Assembly: GCF_027922145.1 (NCBI RefSeq)
Contig: NZ_BSFC01000024.1
Location: 248,001 to 312,000 of the forward strand
From: Novosphingobium resinovorum
Lineage (GTDB): Bacteria; Pseudomonadota; Alphaproteobacteria; Sphingomonadales; Sphingomonadaceae
Reading direction: 5' to 3'
Length of the DNA stretch: 64,000 nucleotides
Positions 21,140-29,713 of this stretch are shown one piece after another. Below the pieces are notes generated by a model, which did no database searches, had not been told where the DNA came from, and saw nothing but the letters and a program-made list of their open reading frames with translations. The number at the start of each line of letters is the position of its first letter. The stretch's first letter is position 1. Made by a program: the position numbers and the translations under genes.

Positions 21140-22648
21140 ATGACGGCATTCGGTCGGCGCAACGGCATCGGTGGTATGGGTCAGGGCGCGCGCCCTGCTT
21201 TCGGTGTGGCCAAGCCGCTCAAGAGCGGAGGCGATGCAACCACTGCCCTTCCGGGCTCCGCTCCCGTACCTGGCGACCAGTTTCCGTCCATGTCCGGCGA
21301 TTCGCTCATCCCGTCGCGCGACGACGCCATGTCGCGTCTGGCCGATCGCGCCAACGCCGTCCACGCAGAGTCGGAGCAGAACGGCTTCGAGGCCTCGATC
21401 CACAAGATCAAGGAGCAGGTTCTGCCGCGCCTACTGGAGCGCGTCGATCCCGAAGCCGCCGCCACACTGACCAAGGATGAGCTGTCGGAGGAATTCCGTC
21501 CGATCATCATGGAGGTCCTCGCCGAGCTGAAGATCACCTTCAACCGCCGCGAACAGTTCGCGCTGGAAAAGGTGCTGATTGACGAACTGCTCGGCTTCGG
21601 GCCGCTGGAGGAACTGCTCAACGACCCGGATATCTCCGATATCATGGTCAACGGCCCGAACCAGACCTACATCGAAAAGAAGGGCAAGCTGCAGCTCGCG
21701 CCAACCAAGTTCCGCGACGAGCAGCACTTGTTCCAGATCGCCCAGCGCATCGTCAATCAGGTCGGCCGCCGCGTCGACCAGACCACGCCGCTGGCCGACG
21801 CCCGCCTCAAGGACGGCAGCCGCGTCAACGTGATCGTCCCGCCGCTGTCGCTGCGCGGAACTGCCATCTCCATTCGTAAATTCTCCGAGAAGCCGATCAC
21901 CATCGACATGCTCCAGGGCTTCGGCTCGATGAGCGAGAAGATGGCCACCGCGCTCAAGATCGCCGGCGCCTGCCGCATGAACGTGGTGATCTCGGGCGGT
22001 ACGGGTTCGGGCAAGACGACGATGCTCAACGCCCTGTCCAAGATGATCGACCCGGGCGAGCGCGTGCTGACGATCGAGGACGCGGCCGAACTTCGCTTGC
22101 AGCAGCCGCACTGGCTGCCGCTGGAAACCCGCCCGCCCAACCTCGAAGGCCAGGGCGCGATCACCATCGGCGATCTCGTCAAGAACGCCCTGCGTATGCG
22201 TCCTGACCGCATCATCCTCGGCGAAATCCGCGGCGCCGAGTGCTTCGATCTGCTCGCCGCCATGAACACCGGCCACGACGGGTCGATGTGCACGCTCCAT
22301 GCCAACAGCCCGCGCGAATGCCTTGGCCGTATGGAGAACATGATCCTGATGGGCGACATCAAGATTCCCAAGGAAGCGATCAGCCGCCAGATCGCCGAAT
22401 CGGTCGACCTCATCGTGCAGGTGAAGCGCCTGCGCGACGGTTCGCGCCGCACCACCAACATCACCGAGGTGATCGGCATGGAAGGCGACGTCATCGTCAC
22501 CCAGGAACTGTTCAAGTTCGAGTATCTGGACGAGACCGACGACGGCAAGATCATCGGCGAATTCCGCCCCTCGGGCCTGCGCCCCTACACGCTGGAGAAG
22601 GCCCGCCAGTTCGGCTTCGACCAGGCCTATCTCGAAGCCTGTCTGTAA
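21140..22648 (+). CDS. cpaF: CpaF/TadA-type secretion ATPase
   Basis: CpaF powers assembly of Flp/Tad pili. The 502-residue product has a flexible Gly/Pro-rich N-terminus, a helical region (about 80-150), then the ATPase core with Walker A GGTGSGKTT (about 286-294), the Asp box EDAAELRLQQPHWLPLETR, Walker B-like RIILGEIRG and the His box CTLHANSPRE. ATG 21140 has GAGG 11 bp upstream; an upstream in-frame start lacks one. No other cpa/tad gene is in the window, so this copy is separated from its usual cluster. Confidence 0.93.
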   Translation: MTAFGRRNGIGGMGQGARPAFGVAKPLKSGGDATTALPGSAPVPGDQFPSMSGDSLIPSRDDAMSRLADRANAVHAESEQNGFEASIHKIKEQVLPRLLERVDPEAAATLTKDELSEEFRPIIMEVLAELKITFNRREQFALEKVLIDELLGFGPLEELLNDPDISDIMVNGPNQTYIEKKGKLQLAPTKFRDEQHLFQIAQRIVNQVGRRVDQTTPLADARLKDGSRVNVIVPPLSLRGTAISIRKFSEKPITIDMLQGFGSMSEKMATALKIAGACRMNVVISGGTGSGKTTMLNALSKMIDPGERVLTIEDAAELRLQQPHWLPLETRPPNLEGQGAITIGDLVKNALRMRPDRIILGEIRGAECFDLLAAMNTGHDGSMCTLHANSPRECLGRMENMILMGDIKIPKEAISRQIAESVDLIVQVKRLRDGSRRTTNITEVIGMEGDVIVTQELFKFEYLDETDDGKIIGEFRPSGLRPYTLEKARQFGFDQAYLEACL

Positions 22649-22713
22649 CGAAGTGCACCCCCGGCGGATCACCCCGGGGTTTACACAAACGAGGCAGTGA
22701 AACACCTGTCACC

Positions 22714-23142
22714 TTAGGCGCCCGGGCCATCGCTGCCGCCTGCCCGATCAAGCTGCGCGAGGAACGACAAAAGCGCGCGATTATCGGGCTTTAGTTCGGT
22801 CGCGACATGGCGACCGCCGTACATCCGCACCTTCAGCAGACCAAACCGAGCCCGCACCGCGCGCTCCTCGGGTGTGACCTTTCGCTTTACCGGCGGCTTG
22901 CCTGTCACCTTGTCCCAGGCGGCGGCAAAGCTGCCCGCGCCGGGCTTCGTGCGCAGGCGATAAGCACTCTCGCGCGAAAGCCCCACGCGGCGCGCCGCCG
23001 CCTCGACGGAGCGGCCCTGTGCTAGCGCGCCAAGAAAGGCCGCCTGCCGCGCGGGCGTCCACCCGTCCTTGCGCGGACGGACGGGCACGGGTGGAAAGGC
23101 GGGGACACGGATGTGGCGGGGGCGGTGTGGAGGATGGCTCAT
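22714..23142 (-). CDS. Helix-turn-helix domain protein, function unknown
   Basis: The 142-residue product starts at ATG 23142 (MSHPPHRPRHIRVP), with a Pro/Arg-rich N-terminus and a helix-turn-helix around residues 28-62 (ARQAAFLGALAQGRSVEAAARRVGLSRESAYRLRTK), similar in style to transposase or terminase small-subunit DNA-binding heads. The C-terminal half is basic. It is convergent with cpaF. I do not recognise a named family; a DNA-binding regulator is the simplest guess. Confidence 0.65.
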   Translation of the reverse strand: MSHPPHRPRHIRVPAFPPVPVRPRKDGWTPARQAAFLGALAQGRSVEAAARRVGLSRESAYRLRTKPGAGSFAAAWDKVTGKPPVKRKVTPEERAVRARFGLLKVRMYGGRHVATELKPDNRALLSFLAQLDRAGGSDGPGA

Positions 23143-23211
23143 CGACCACGTTAAACGCGATCGCGCGGATGTAGGAAAGGGCGTGGGCACACCTCAAGCC
23201 TGCACCCAAAC

Positions 23212-23245
23212 CTCGTCATTGCGAGCGCAGCGAAGCAATGACGAA
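23212..23245. repeat. Truncated copy of the GTCATTGCGAGC palindrome
   Basis: The left arm of the 15190-15270 element (CTCGTCATTGCGAGCGCAGCGAAGCAA) is joined directly to the outer end of the right arm (TGACGA), as if the middle had been deleted. It sits between the HTH gene and the yceI-like gene. Confidence 0.65.
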
Positions 23246-23286
23246 CGGAAGGGTGAGGCGCCAAAGAACGCCTCCCCCTATCTCTC

Positions 23287-23895
23287 TTACTGCTTCTCGA
23301 ACGCCGCGGTGATGGCGATCTGGGTCTCGTCGCTAACCAGCGGCGCGTACTTGGTGACGCCGAACTCGGTGCGCTTGATCGTGCCCACCGCGTTGAAGCC
23401 GAGCGTATAGACCTTCTTCATCGGATTGACGTTGGCCGCCTTGAAGCTCGCCTTGAGCGTCACCGGCTTGGTCACGCCGTGCAGGGTCAGGTTGCCGGTG
23501 ACGTCGGCGGTGCTGGCGCCGGTCTTCACCACTTTGGTCGAAACGAAGCGCATCGTCGGGTACTGGGCGGCGTCGAACCATTCGGCACCGACCAGTTCCT
23601 CATCGAGCGTCTTGTTGGTGGTCGAGACGGAAGCCACCGGAACCGAAACATCCAGCTTCGCCGAGGCGAGGTTCTTCGGATCAAGCGACAGCGTACCCGA
23701 CGCGCCCGGCAGGGTACCGAAGAACTCGCTGATGCCGAAGTGATCGACGGTGAAGCGCACCAGCGTGTGCGCACTGTCGAGCGCATAGTTGCCCGCCTGC
23801 ACGGCAGCGGCATTGGTATCGGCCTGCTGCGCCACGATCGGGGCGGCAACGACGAGAGACGCAGCGGCCAGAGCCGATGCAAGATAGCGGTTCAT
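23287..23895 (-). CDS. YceI family periplasmic protein
   Basis: The 202-residue product has a Sec signal peptide (MNRYLASALAAASLVVAAPIVAQQ, site near residue 22) and a YceI lipocalin-like barrel (NYALDSAHTLVRFTVDHFGISEFFGTL at the start, TADVTGNLTLHGVTKPVTL later). YceI proteins bind isoprenoids or lipids in the periplasm; the ligand here is unknown. It is a single gene with its own start signal. Confidence 0.92.
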   Translation of the reverse strand: MNRYLASALAAASLVVAAPIVAQQADTNAAAVQAGNYALDSAHTLVRFTVDHFGISEFFGTLPGASGTLSLDPKNLASAKLDVSVPVASVSTTNKTLDEELVGAEWFDAAQYPTMRFVSTKVVKTGASTADVTGNLTLHGVTKPVTLKASFKAANVNPMKKVYTLGFNAVGTIKRTEFGVTKYAPLVSDETQIAITAAFEKQ

Positions 23896-24022
23896 TCGAA
23901 TTCTCCGAAAGGAAAGGCGGGAAAGGTCAATGCTTGCGCGTTGATCCCATTGCCGATCCCTTACGGCCAGCCCGATAAAATCGATCCACTTGTTCAGGTT
24001 TGTCGAACAAGTCGACCTAATA

Positions 24023-24229
24023 TCAACCGCCCAGCCACTCCCGCGCCGACAGGCCCAGCAGCAGCACCGCCACCATCAGCGAGAAGAAGAAGATGGGCGT
24101 CCACGGCATGAAACCCACCCGCTCGATGTTCTTGCGGCGATGCCGCCGGTGATCGCCCAGCCAGGCAATCACCGCGACCAGCGCGGCGAGGCTGCCGCAA
24201 ATGGTCATCCAATGCAGAGAATCGTCCAT
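24023..24229 (-). CDS. Small two-helix membrane protein
   Basis: The 68-residue protein from ATG 24229 (MDDSLHWMT) has two hydrophobic helices (about residues 7-24 and 42-62) with a basic loop (DHRRHRRKN) between them, so both ends probably face the same side. It diverges from the EamA gene. No family can be named from sequence alone. An in-frame start 54 bp upstream would add a basic extension and overlap the neighbour's leader. Confidence 0.55.
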   Translation of the reverse strand: MDDSLHWMTICGSLAALVAVIAWLGDHRRHRRKNIERVGFMPWTPIFFFSLMVAVLLLGLSAREWLGG

Positions 24230-24273
24230 GCCCCGCCTTGCCCTCGCGCGCGGCGGAGTTAAAGCGCCCTTTC

Positions 24274-25224
24274 GTGACCGCACCTTCCATCATCATTCGC
24301 AAAGACCGCCCGATGCTGGCCATCGCCCTGCGCCTTGCCGCGATGGTAATGCTTTCGACGATGTTCATGCTGGTGAAGCTGGCAGGAGAAGCAGGGGTCT
24401 CGCTGCCCGAACTGGTGTTCTGGCGACAGGCGATGGCGGTGCCGATCATCCTCGGCTGGCTGGCGGCGACCGGCAATCTCGGCCTCCTGCGCACCCGCCG
24501 CATGAGCAGCCACGCCATGCGCGCGACGAGCGGCACCGCCGGTCTGTGCTGCAACATCGGCGCCGCTACGCTGCTGCCCTTGCCGGTCGGCACGACGCTC
24601 GGGTTCACGACGCCGCTGTTCGCCGTGATCATAACCGCGCTGGTCCTTCGCGAAAAGGTCGGCCCGTGGCGCTGGACGGCGGTGGTGCTGGGCTTCGTCG
24701 GCGTTCTGGTCATCGCACAGCCCGGCGGTGCGCCCGTCCCCGCGCTCGGACTGGCGGCGGGGCTTGGCGCGGGATTGATCGTCGCCGTGGTCAGCTTCCA
24801 GATCCGCGACCTCTCGCGCACCGAGCCGCCGATCGCCTGCGTCTTCTGGTTCGCCTTCTACGGCTCACTGTTCGCGGCGATCCTGCTGCCACTCTATGGC
24901 ACGGCGCACGGGACTTACGAATGGCTACTGCTCGTTGCAATCGGGCTTGCCGGGACACTGGCGCAGTTCCTCATCACCTCGGCCCTGCGCCTGGGGCAGG
25001 TCGCGACAGTGGTGGTGATGGACTACACCGCGCTGATCTGGGCTACACTCTACGGCTGGACGATCTGGGGACATGTGCCCTCGGCGGCGATGTGGCTGGG
25101 CGCGCCGATCATCGTCGCGGCTGGCCTGATCATCACCTCGCGCGAGCATTTCCTCGCACGGCGTGTCTCGCCCACCTCGGCGATCGATGAAAGCGCTGCG
25201 GAAGAAGGCGCTCAGGGAACCTGA
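24274..25224 (+). CDS. EamA/DMT family transporter
   Basis: The product has ten predicted membrane helices in two EamA repeats (first half about 15-140, second half about 160-290), with the family pattern of a Pro/Gly-rich helix end (TTPLFAVIITALVLREK). Drug/metabolite transporters move amino acids, nucleosides or drugs; the substrate is unknown. The start is uncertain: GTG 24274 (VTAPSIIIRKDRPM) and ATG 24313 are both possible, and the membrane part begins just after the latter. Confidence 0.85.
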   Translation: MTAPSIIIRKDRPMLAIALRLAAMVMLSTMFMLVKLAGEAGVSLPELVFWRQAMAVPIILGWLAATGNLGLLRTRRMSSHAMRATSGTAGLCCNIGAATLLPLPVGTTLGFTTPLFAVIITALVLREKVGPWRWTAVVLGFVGVLVIAQPGGAPVPALGLAAGLGAGLIVAVVSFQIRDLSRTEPPIACVFWFAFYGSLFAAILLPLYGTAHGTYEWLLLVAIGLAGTLAQFLITSALRLGQVATVVVMDYTALIWATLYGWTIWGHVPSAAMWLGAPIIVAAGLIITSREHFLARRVSPTSAIDESAAEEGAQGT

Positions 25225-25294
25225 CCTGCCTATGTGTGTTCACCCCGATGCGCGGCGTGGCAGCACCCGTCGCACCGGAAAAAGGAACACCGAA

Positions 25295-25426
25295 ATGGTC
25301 AAGAAGCTCGTACTCGCCCTCGTCGCGGGCGGCATCGTTTTCTCCGCCGCCGCTTGCAACACCGTCAAGGGTGCAGGCCGCGACGTGGAGTCGGTCGGCA
25401 AGGCCGGCGAAGACGCCATCAAGTAA
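25295..25426 (+). CDS. Entericidin-like small lipoprotein, copy 1
   Basis: The 43-residue product has an N-terminal signal with a lipobox-type end (VFSAAAC) and the entericidin tail CNTVKGAGRDVESVGKAGEDAIK. Entericidin A/B-type peptides are small membrane lipoproteins that were described as an antidote/bacteriolytic pair; in alphaproteobacteria they are common but little studied. AAGGA stands 8 bp upstream of the ATG. A second copy follows 120 bp later. Confidence 0.85.
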   Translation: MVKKLVLALVAGGIVFSAAACNTVKGAGRDVESVGKAGEDAIK

Positions 25427-25546
25427 CGTGCTCTGCAGGCAGGTTCCAAGCCACCGACCGGAGCCTGCCTGCATCCGTCTCACGAACGCTTTTCCTGACA
25501 CGTTTCCTGCGCTAATCGCCGCAGACAACGAAGGAACATGCGTTCG

Positions 25547-25678
25547 ATGACCAGCAAGATTCTCGCCGCCATCATCCTTGGCGGCGTACTTTTCACCGCC
25601 ACCGCCTGCAACACCGTCAAGGGCCTCGGCCGCGACATCGAGTCGGTCGGTCAGGCGGGATCGAACGCGATAAACTGA
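25547..25678 (+). CDS. Entericidin-like small lipoprotein, copy 2
   Basis: The 43-residue product (MTSKILAAIILGGVLFTATAC then NTVKGLGRDIESVGQAG) is the same length as the first copy and shares the CNTVKG-GRD-ESVG-AG core. The ATG at 25547 was preferred over 25538 because it gives the same length as copy 1 and a better ribosome-binding-site spacing. The tandem pair is convergent with the DUF1453 gene, whose stop lies 5 bp away. Confidence 0.82.
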   Translation: MTSKILAAIILGGVLFTATACNTVKGLGRDIESVGQAGSNAIN

Positions 25679-25683
25679 GCGCC

Positions 25684-26211
25684 TCAGGCGTCGAAGACGT
25701 GGTTCGCCACCATGTCTCGCGCCCGCAGCCAGAGCACGAGCCGCAGCGCCACGATCATCCCGAGCGCGAAGCCCAGCGTCGCGTCCATCATCAGGAGCGC
25801 GTTGCCGACCGGGTGTCCCGCCTGAACGCCGCCCTGAAACCCGCTCGGCAGCAGCAACCTTCGCGCCAGGAACACCGCGACGATCAGCAGGATCGCCAGC
25901 GGCGACTGGCGCATCATCACGCGCGCCTTGTCACCCTCGCCGTCGATATGCAGGTGCATCAACCGCGCCCGCTGCGCGCCGATTGCACCGCCGACGATCA
26001 CGCCGGTCGCCAAGCATAGCCATCCCAACCCGCTCGGCGGCATGCCCGCAAGCGCCAGCGACACCGCCAGCACCACGATCACCGGCATGATCCACAAAAG
26101 GGGAAGGCGCAGCGGCCGGGCCTTCTTCATCCGCATCATGCGCAGCGCCATGATGCCAACGAAAATCGCCAGCGGCAGATACGTGACGAGGCCGCGTCCA
26201 CCTTCCCCCAT
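25684..26211 (-). CDS. DUF1453 (CcdC-like) membrane protein
   Basis: The 175-residue protein has four to five membrane helices and the family segments LRMMRMKKARPLRLPLLW and a C-terminal GFALGMIVALRLVLWLRAR. It starts 5 bp after the gcvPB stop, with GGGGAAG inside the end of gcvPB as ribosome-binding site, so it is probably the last gene of the glycine-cleavage transcript. The family has no established function; a transport or redox role linked to glycine is only a guess from position. Confidence 0.8.
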   Translation of the reverse strand: MGEGGRGLVTYLPLAIFVGIMALRMMRMKKARPLRLPLLWIMPVIVVLAVSLALAGMPPSGLGWLCLATGVIVGGAIGAQRARLMHLHIDGEGDKARVMMRQSPLAILLIVAVFLARRLLLPSGFQGGVQAGHPVGNALLMMDATLGFALGMIVALRLVLWLRARDMVANHVFDA

Positions 26212-26216
26212 ATGCG

Positions 26217-27815
26217 TCAGCTTCCCCCGATTTCGCTCAGCGAGGGTGTGCCCGGAATACCGGGTTCACCCTGCCATACGAGCACAGGCTTGCGCGCGGC
26301 GAGCGTTTCGTCAAGCCGCCTGCGCGGCGCGAAGTGCGGCGCGGAGTGCAGGCTCTCGTCGCCCGCCTTAGCCCGCTCGGCAAGGCTGCGCAGCGAGGCG
26401 ATGAAGCGGTCGAGGCCCGCCTTGCTCTCGGTCTCGGTCGGCTCGACCAGCATCGCGCCCTTGACCACCAGCGGGAAGTAGACCGTCATCGGGTGGAAGC
26501 CCTCGTCGATCAGGCCCTTGGCGATGTCGAGCGTCGAGAAGCCCTCGGCAAGCCCGGCATCGCTGAACAGCGCTTCGTGCATGCACGGGCCGCTGTCGGC
26601 GAACGGAGCGGGCAGCAGGTCCTCGCAGCTACGCAGCACGTAGTTGGCGTTGAGCACCGCGTCCTCGGCCACCGTGCGCAGACCGTCCGCGCCGTGGCTG
26701 AGGATGTAGGTCAGCGCGCGGGTGAACATGCCCATCTGGCCGTGGAAGGCGACCATGCGGCCGAATGCCTGTGCATGGCCCTCGGCGGCGTTCTCCTCCT
26801 CGACGAGGTGGATCGAGCCATCAGCCCCGCGCGTCACGAAGGGCAGCGGCGCGAAAGGCGCCAGCGCTTCGGACAGCACCACCGGACCGGCACCCGGACC
26901 ACCGCCGCCATGCGGGGTGGAGAAGGTCTTGTGCAGGTTGATGTGCATGGCATCGACGCCAAGGTCGCCCGGGCGCACCTTTCCGACGATGGCGTTGAAG
27001 TTCGCGCCGTCGCAATAGACGTAGCCGCCCGCCGCGTGGACCGCATCGGCGATCTCGCGCATGTCGGGCTCGAACAGGCCGCAGGTGTTCGGGTTGGTAA
27101 TCATCACGCCCGCGACGTTGGGGCCGAGCTTGGCCTTGAGCGCCGCCACGTCCACGCGGCCCGCCGGGGTCGCGGGGATCGATTCCACCTTGAAGCCCGC
27201 GAAGGCGGCGGTGGCGGGGTTGGTGCCATGGGCGCTCTCGGGCACCAGCACGACGTCGCGCGTCTCGCCGCGCGCGTCCAGAGCGGCGCGGATGCAGAGC
27301 AGCCCGCACAGCTCGCCATGCGCACCCGCCTTGGGGCTCATCGCCACCGAGGCCATGCCGGTCAGCGTGATGAGCCAGTCGGCCAGCTGCTCGATGACTT
27401 CCAGCGCGCCCTGCACCGTCGTCTGCGGCTGCATCGGGTGAACGTCAGCGAAGCCCGGCAAGCGCGCCATCTTCTCGTTCAGGCGCGGGTTGTGCTTCAT
27501 CGTGCAGGAGCCGAGCGGGAACGGCCCGAGGTCGATCGCGTAGTTCTGGCGCGACAGGCGAGTGTAGTGGCGCACCGTCTCCGGCTCGGTCAGCCCCGGG
27601 AGCGCGGGCGTGGACTTGCGCAGGAACTTGCTCAGGCCCGCAGCGGGGGCACGGCTCGGCTCGTCGATATCGACGCCACACTTGTCGGCGCTGCCCAGCT
27701 CGAAGCTCAGCGCCTCTTCGAGCATCAGGCCGTAATCGCCTGAAGAGGTTGCGAACTTTGCTTCTCCAGCCTCACCCATGGAGGGGCGCCAGCCGGATGC
27801 GTTGGGGGCGTTCAT
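26217..27815 (-). CDS. gcvPB: Glycine dehydrogenase (decarboxylating), subunit 2
   Basis: GcvPB with GcvPA forms the P-protein, which decarboxylates glycine and loads the aminomethyl group on GcvH. The 532-residue protein has the segment [15 protein letters not shown] and the PLP-binding lysine in [16 protein letters not shown] (Lys296). The split P-protein is usual in alphaproteobacteria. ATG 27815 overlaps the gcvPA stop (ATGA). Its N-terminal 25 residues are a low-complexity lead-in. Confidence 0.97.
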   Translation of the reverse strand: MNAPNASGWRPSMGEAGEAKFATSSGDYGLMLEEALSFELGSADKCGVDIDEPSRAPAAGLSKFLRKSTPALPGLTEPETVRHYTRLSRQNYAIDLGPFPLGSCTMKHNPRLNEKMARLPGFADVHPMQPQTTVQGALEVIEQLADWLITLTGMASVAMSPKAGAHGELCGLLCIRAALDARGETRDVVLVPESAHGTNPATAAFAGFKVESIPATPAGRVDVAALKAKLGPNVAGVMITNPNTCGLFEPDMREIADAVHAAGGYVYCDGANFNAIVGKVRPGDLGVDAMHINLHKTFSTPHGGGGPGAGPVVLSEALAPFAPLPFVTRGADGSIHLVEEENAAEGHAQAFGRMVAFHGQMGMFTRALTYILSHGADGLRTVAEDAVLNANYVLRSCEDLLPAPFADSGPCMHEALFSDAGLAEGFSTLDIAKGLIDEGFHPMTVYFPLVVKGAMLVEPTETESKAGLDRFIASLRSLAERAKAGDESLHSAPHFAPRRRLDETLAARKPVLVWQGEPGIPGTPSLSEIGGS

Positions 27816-29182
27816 GCGCTCGCTCCTGCAAGAACGGCTTCCAGCGCGGTGGCGAAAGCCTCGATGTCTTCGTCGGTGGTGGTTTCGGTCGCGGCGACCA
27901 GGAGCCCGTTGTGCAGGCCATCGGCCACCGGGAACAGGCGGCCCAGCGACACGCCGCCGAGCACCTGACGGTCGGCCAGTTCGCGCACCACTTCGCGCGC
28001 GTCGCGCGGCAGGATCACCGTCGCCTCGTTGAAGTAAGCAGTGTTGAGGATCGTGACGCCCGGAACCTTGGCCAGACGCTCGAAGGTCTGCTGCGCGCGG
28101 GCATGGTTCACGGCGGCGAGACGAGCCAGGCCCTCACCACCCAGCAGGGTCAGGTGAATGCTGAAGGCCAGTGCGCAAAGCCCTGAATTGGTGCAGATAT
28201 TGCTCGTCGCCTTCTCGCGGCGGATGTGCTGCTCGCGGGTCGAGAGGGTGAGCACGAAGCCGCGCTTGCCCTCGGCATCGACGGTCTGGCCGCAAAGGCG
28301 TCCCGGCATCTGGCGCACGAACTTCTCGCGGCAGCCGAACAGGCCGAGGTAGGGACCGCCGAACTGCAGGCCGACGCCCAGCGACTGCCCCTCACCCACG
28401 ACGATGTCGGCACCCAGCATACCCGGTGCTTCGATCAGGCCGAGCGCCACCGGCTCGGTGATGACGGCGATGACCAGTGCGCCCACGGCATGCGCGGCCT
28501 CGGAAATCGCCGCGAGATCGGGGATGCGCCCCATGACGTCGGGGTACTGGACGACGACGCACGAGGTCGTCGCATCGATCGCCGCGATCACGGCGGCGTC
28601 ATCGGGATCGGCGGTCAGTTCGGGCGCGAGGCTGACGATGTCATCCTTGGTGAACTTCGCCATCGTCCGCACGACTTCGCCGTAGTGCGGGTGCAGGCCG
28701 CCCGACAGCACGCTGCGGCCCTTGCGGGTGATGCGCGCAGCCATCAGGATCGCTTCCCAGCACGCGGTCGAGCCGTCGTACATCGAGGCATTGGCGATAT
28801 CGGTGCCGAACAGGCGCGCCACCTGCGTCTGGAACTCGAACAGCACCTGCAGCGTGCCTTGCGCGATTTCCGGCTGGTAGGGCGTATAGGCGGTCAGGAA
28901 CTCGCCGCGCTGGATCAGGTGATCGACCGAGGCCGGCACATGATGGCGATAGGCACCGGCACCGAGGAAGAACGGCGCGGCCCCCGCGCTCAGGTTCTTC
29001 GCGGCGAGCGCGGACATGTGGCGCTCGACGGCCATTTCGCTGGCGTGGGCGGGCAGGCCCTCGATAGGACCGGCAAGCCGGGCCTCGGCGGGCACGTCGA
29101 TGAACAGGTCATCGACCGTAGCGGCGCCGATGGTCTCCAACATGGAGGCGCGGTCGGCCGGGGTCAGGGGAAGGTAGCGCAT
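27812..29182 (-). CDS. gcvPA: Glycine dehydrogenase (decarboxylating), subunit 1
   Basis: The 456-residue protein is the N-terminal half of the P-protein, recognised by [54 protein letters not shown] and the [18 protein letters not shown] segment. It has the PLP-enzyme fold but the catalytic lysine lies in GcvPB. It follows gcvH after about 150 bp of repeat DNA and overlaps gcvPB by four bases. Confidence 0.97.
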   Translation of the reverse strand: MRYLPLTPADRASMLETIGAATVDDLFIDVPAEARLAGPIEGLPAHASEMAVERHMSALAAKNLSAGAAPFFLGAGAYRHHVPASVDHLIQRGEFLTAYTPYQPEIAQGTLQVLFEFQTQVARLFGTDIANASMYDGSTACWEAILMAARITRKGRSVLSGGLHPHYGEVVRTMAKFTKDDIVSLAPELTADPDDAAVIAAIDATTSCVVVQYPDVMGRIPDLAAISEAAHAVGALVIAVITEPVALGLIEAPGMLGADIVVGEGQSLGVGLQFGGPYLGLFGCREKFVRQMPGRLCGQTVDAEGKRGFVLTLSTREQHIRREKATSNICTNSGLCALAFSIHLTLLGGEGLARLAAVNHARAQQTFERLAKVPGVTILNTAYFNEATVILPRDAREVVRELADRQVLGGVSLGRLFPVADGLHNGLLVAATETTTDEDIEAFATALEAVLAGASA

Positions 29183-29206
29183 GAGGCGGGTTCCTGGGTC
29201 TTTCTA

Positions 29207-29326
29207 ATTCCTCCCCGAGCTTGCTCGGGGAGGTGGCGCCGACGCAGTCGGTGACGGAGGGGCTATTCCCCTCCACCACCCGCTTCGCGGGCGGTCCCCC
29301 TCCCCGAGGCAAGCTCGGGGAGGAAT
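29207..29326. repeat. 120-bp compound palindrome inside the gcv gene set
   Basis: Perfect 14-base inverted repeats (ATTCCTCCCCGAGC / GCTCGGGGAGGAAT) bound a segment with further hairpins (GCTTGC, CGCTTCGCG loops). It fills the whole gap between gcvH and gcvPA. Strong stems here could stabilise or partly terminate the transcript and so tune GcvP relative to GcvT/GcvH. Confidence 0.85.
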
Positions 29327-29330
29327 GGGC

Positions 29331-29702
29331 TCAGAGGCTGTCGACGTAGCTCTTGTACGCGGCCTCATCCATCAGCGTGCCGAGTTCGGCGGCGTCGGAG
29401 AGGGTCACGCGGAACAGCCAGCCGCCGGTTTCGGCTTCGGTGTTCACCAGTTCCGGCTGATCGGCCAGCGCTTCGTTGACGGCGGCGATCGTGCCGGAAA
29501 CCGGGGTGTAGACGTCAGACGCGGCCTTCACCGAATCGACCACCGACACGGAATCGCCCTTGCTGACGCTGGCGCCTTCGGCGGGAACTTCGACGAAGGT
29601 GATGTCGCCAAGCTGGCCCTGCGCGTAGTCGGTGATGCCGACGGTGCCGAGGTCACCTTCGACTTCGATCCACTCATGGTCTTCGGAGAAATAGCGGGTC
29701 AT
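29331..29702 (-). CDS. gcvH: Glycine cleavage system H protein
   Basis: GcvH carries the aminomethyl intermediate on a lipoyl-lysine between P, T and L proteins. The 123-residue product has the lipoyl domain with the lysine in VDSVKAASD (Lys59); most family members have ESVKAASD, so the preceding acid is Asp here. N-terminal SEDHEWIE and GITDYAQGQLGDITFVE are typical. It follows gcvT closely. Confidence 0.97.
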   Translation of the reverse strand: MTRYFSEDHEWIEVEGDLGTVGITDYAQGQLGDITFVEVPAEGASVSKGDSVSVVDSVKAASDVYTPVSGTIAAVNEALADQPELVNTEAETGGWLFRVTLSDAAELGTLMDEAAYKSYVDSL

Positions 29703-29713
29703 GGGAAAGCTCC

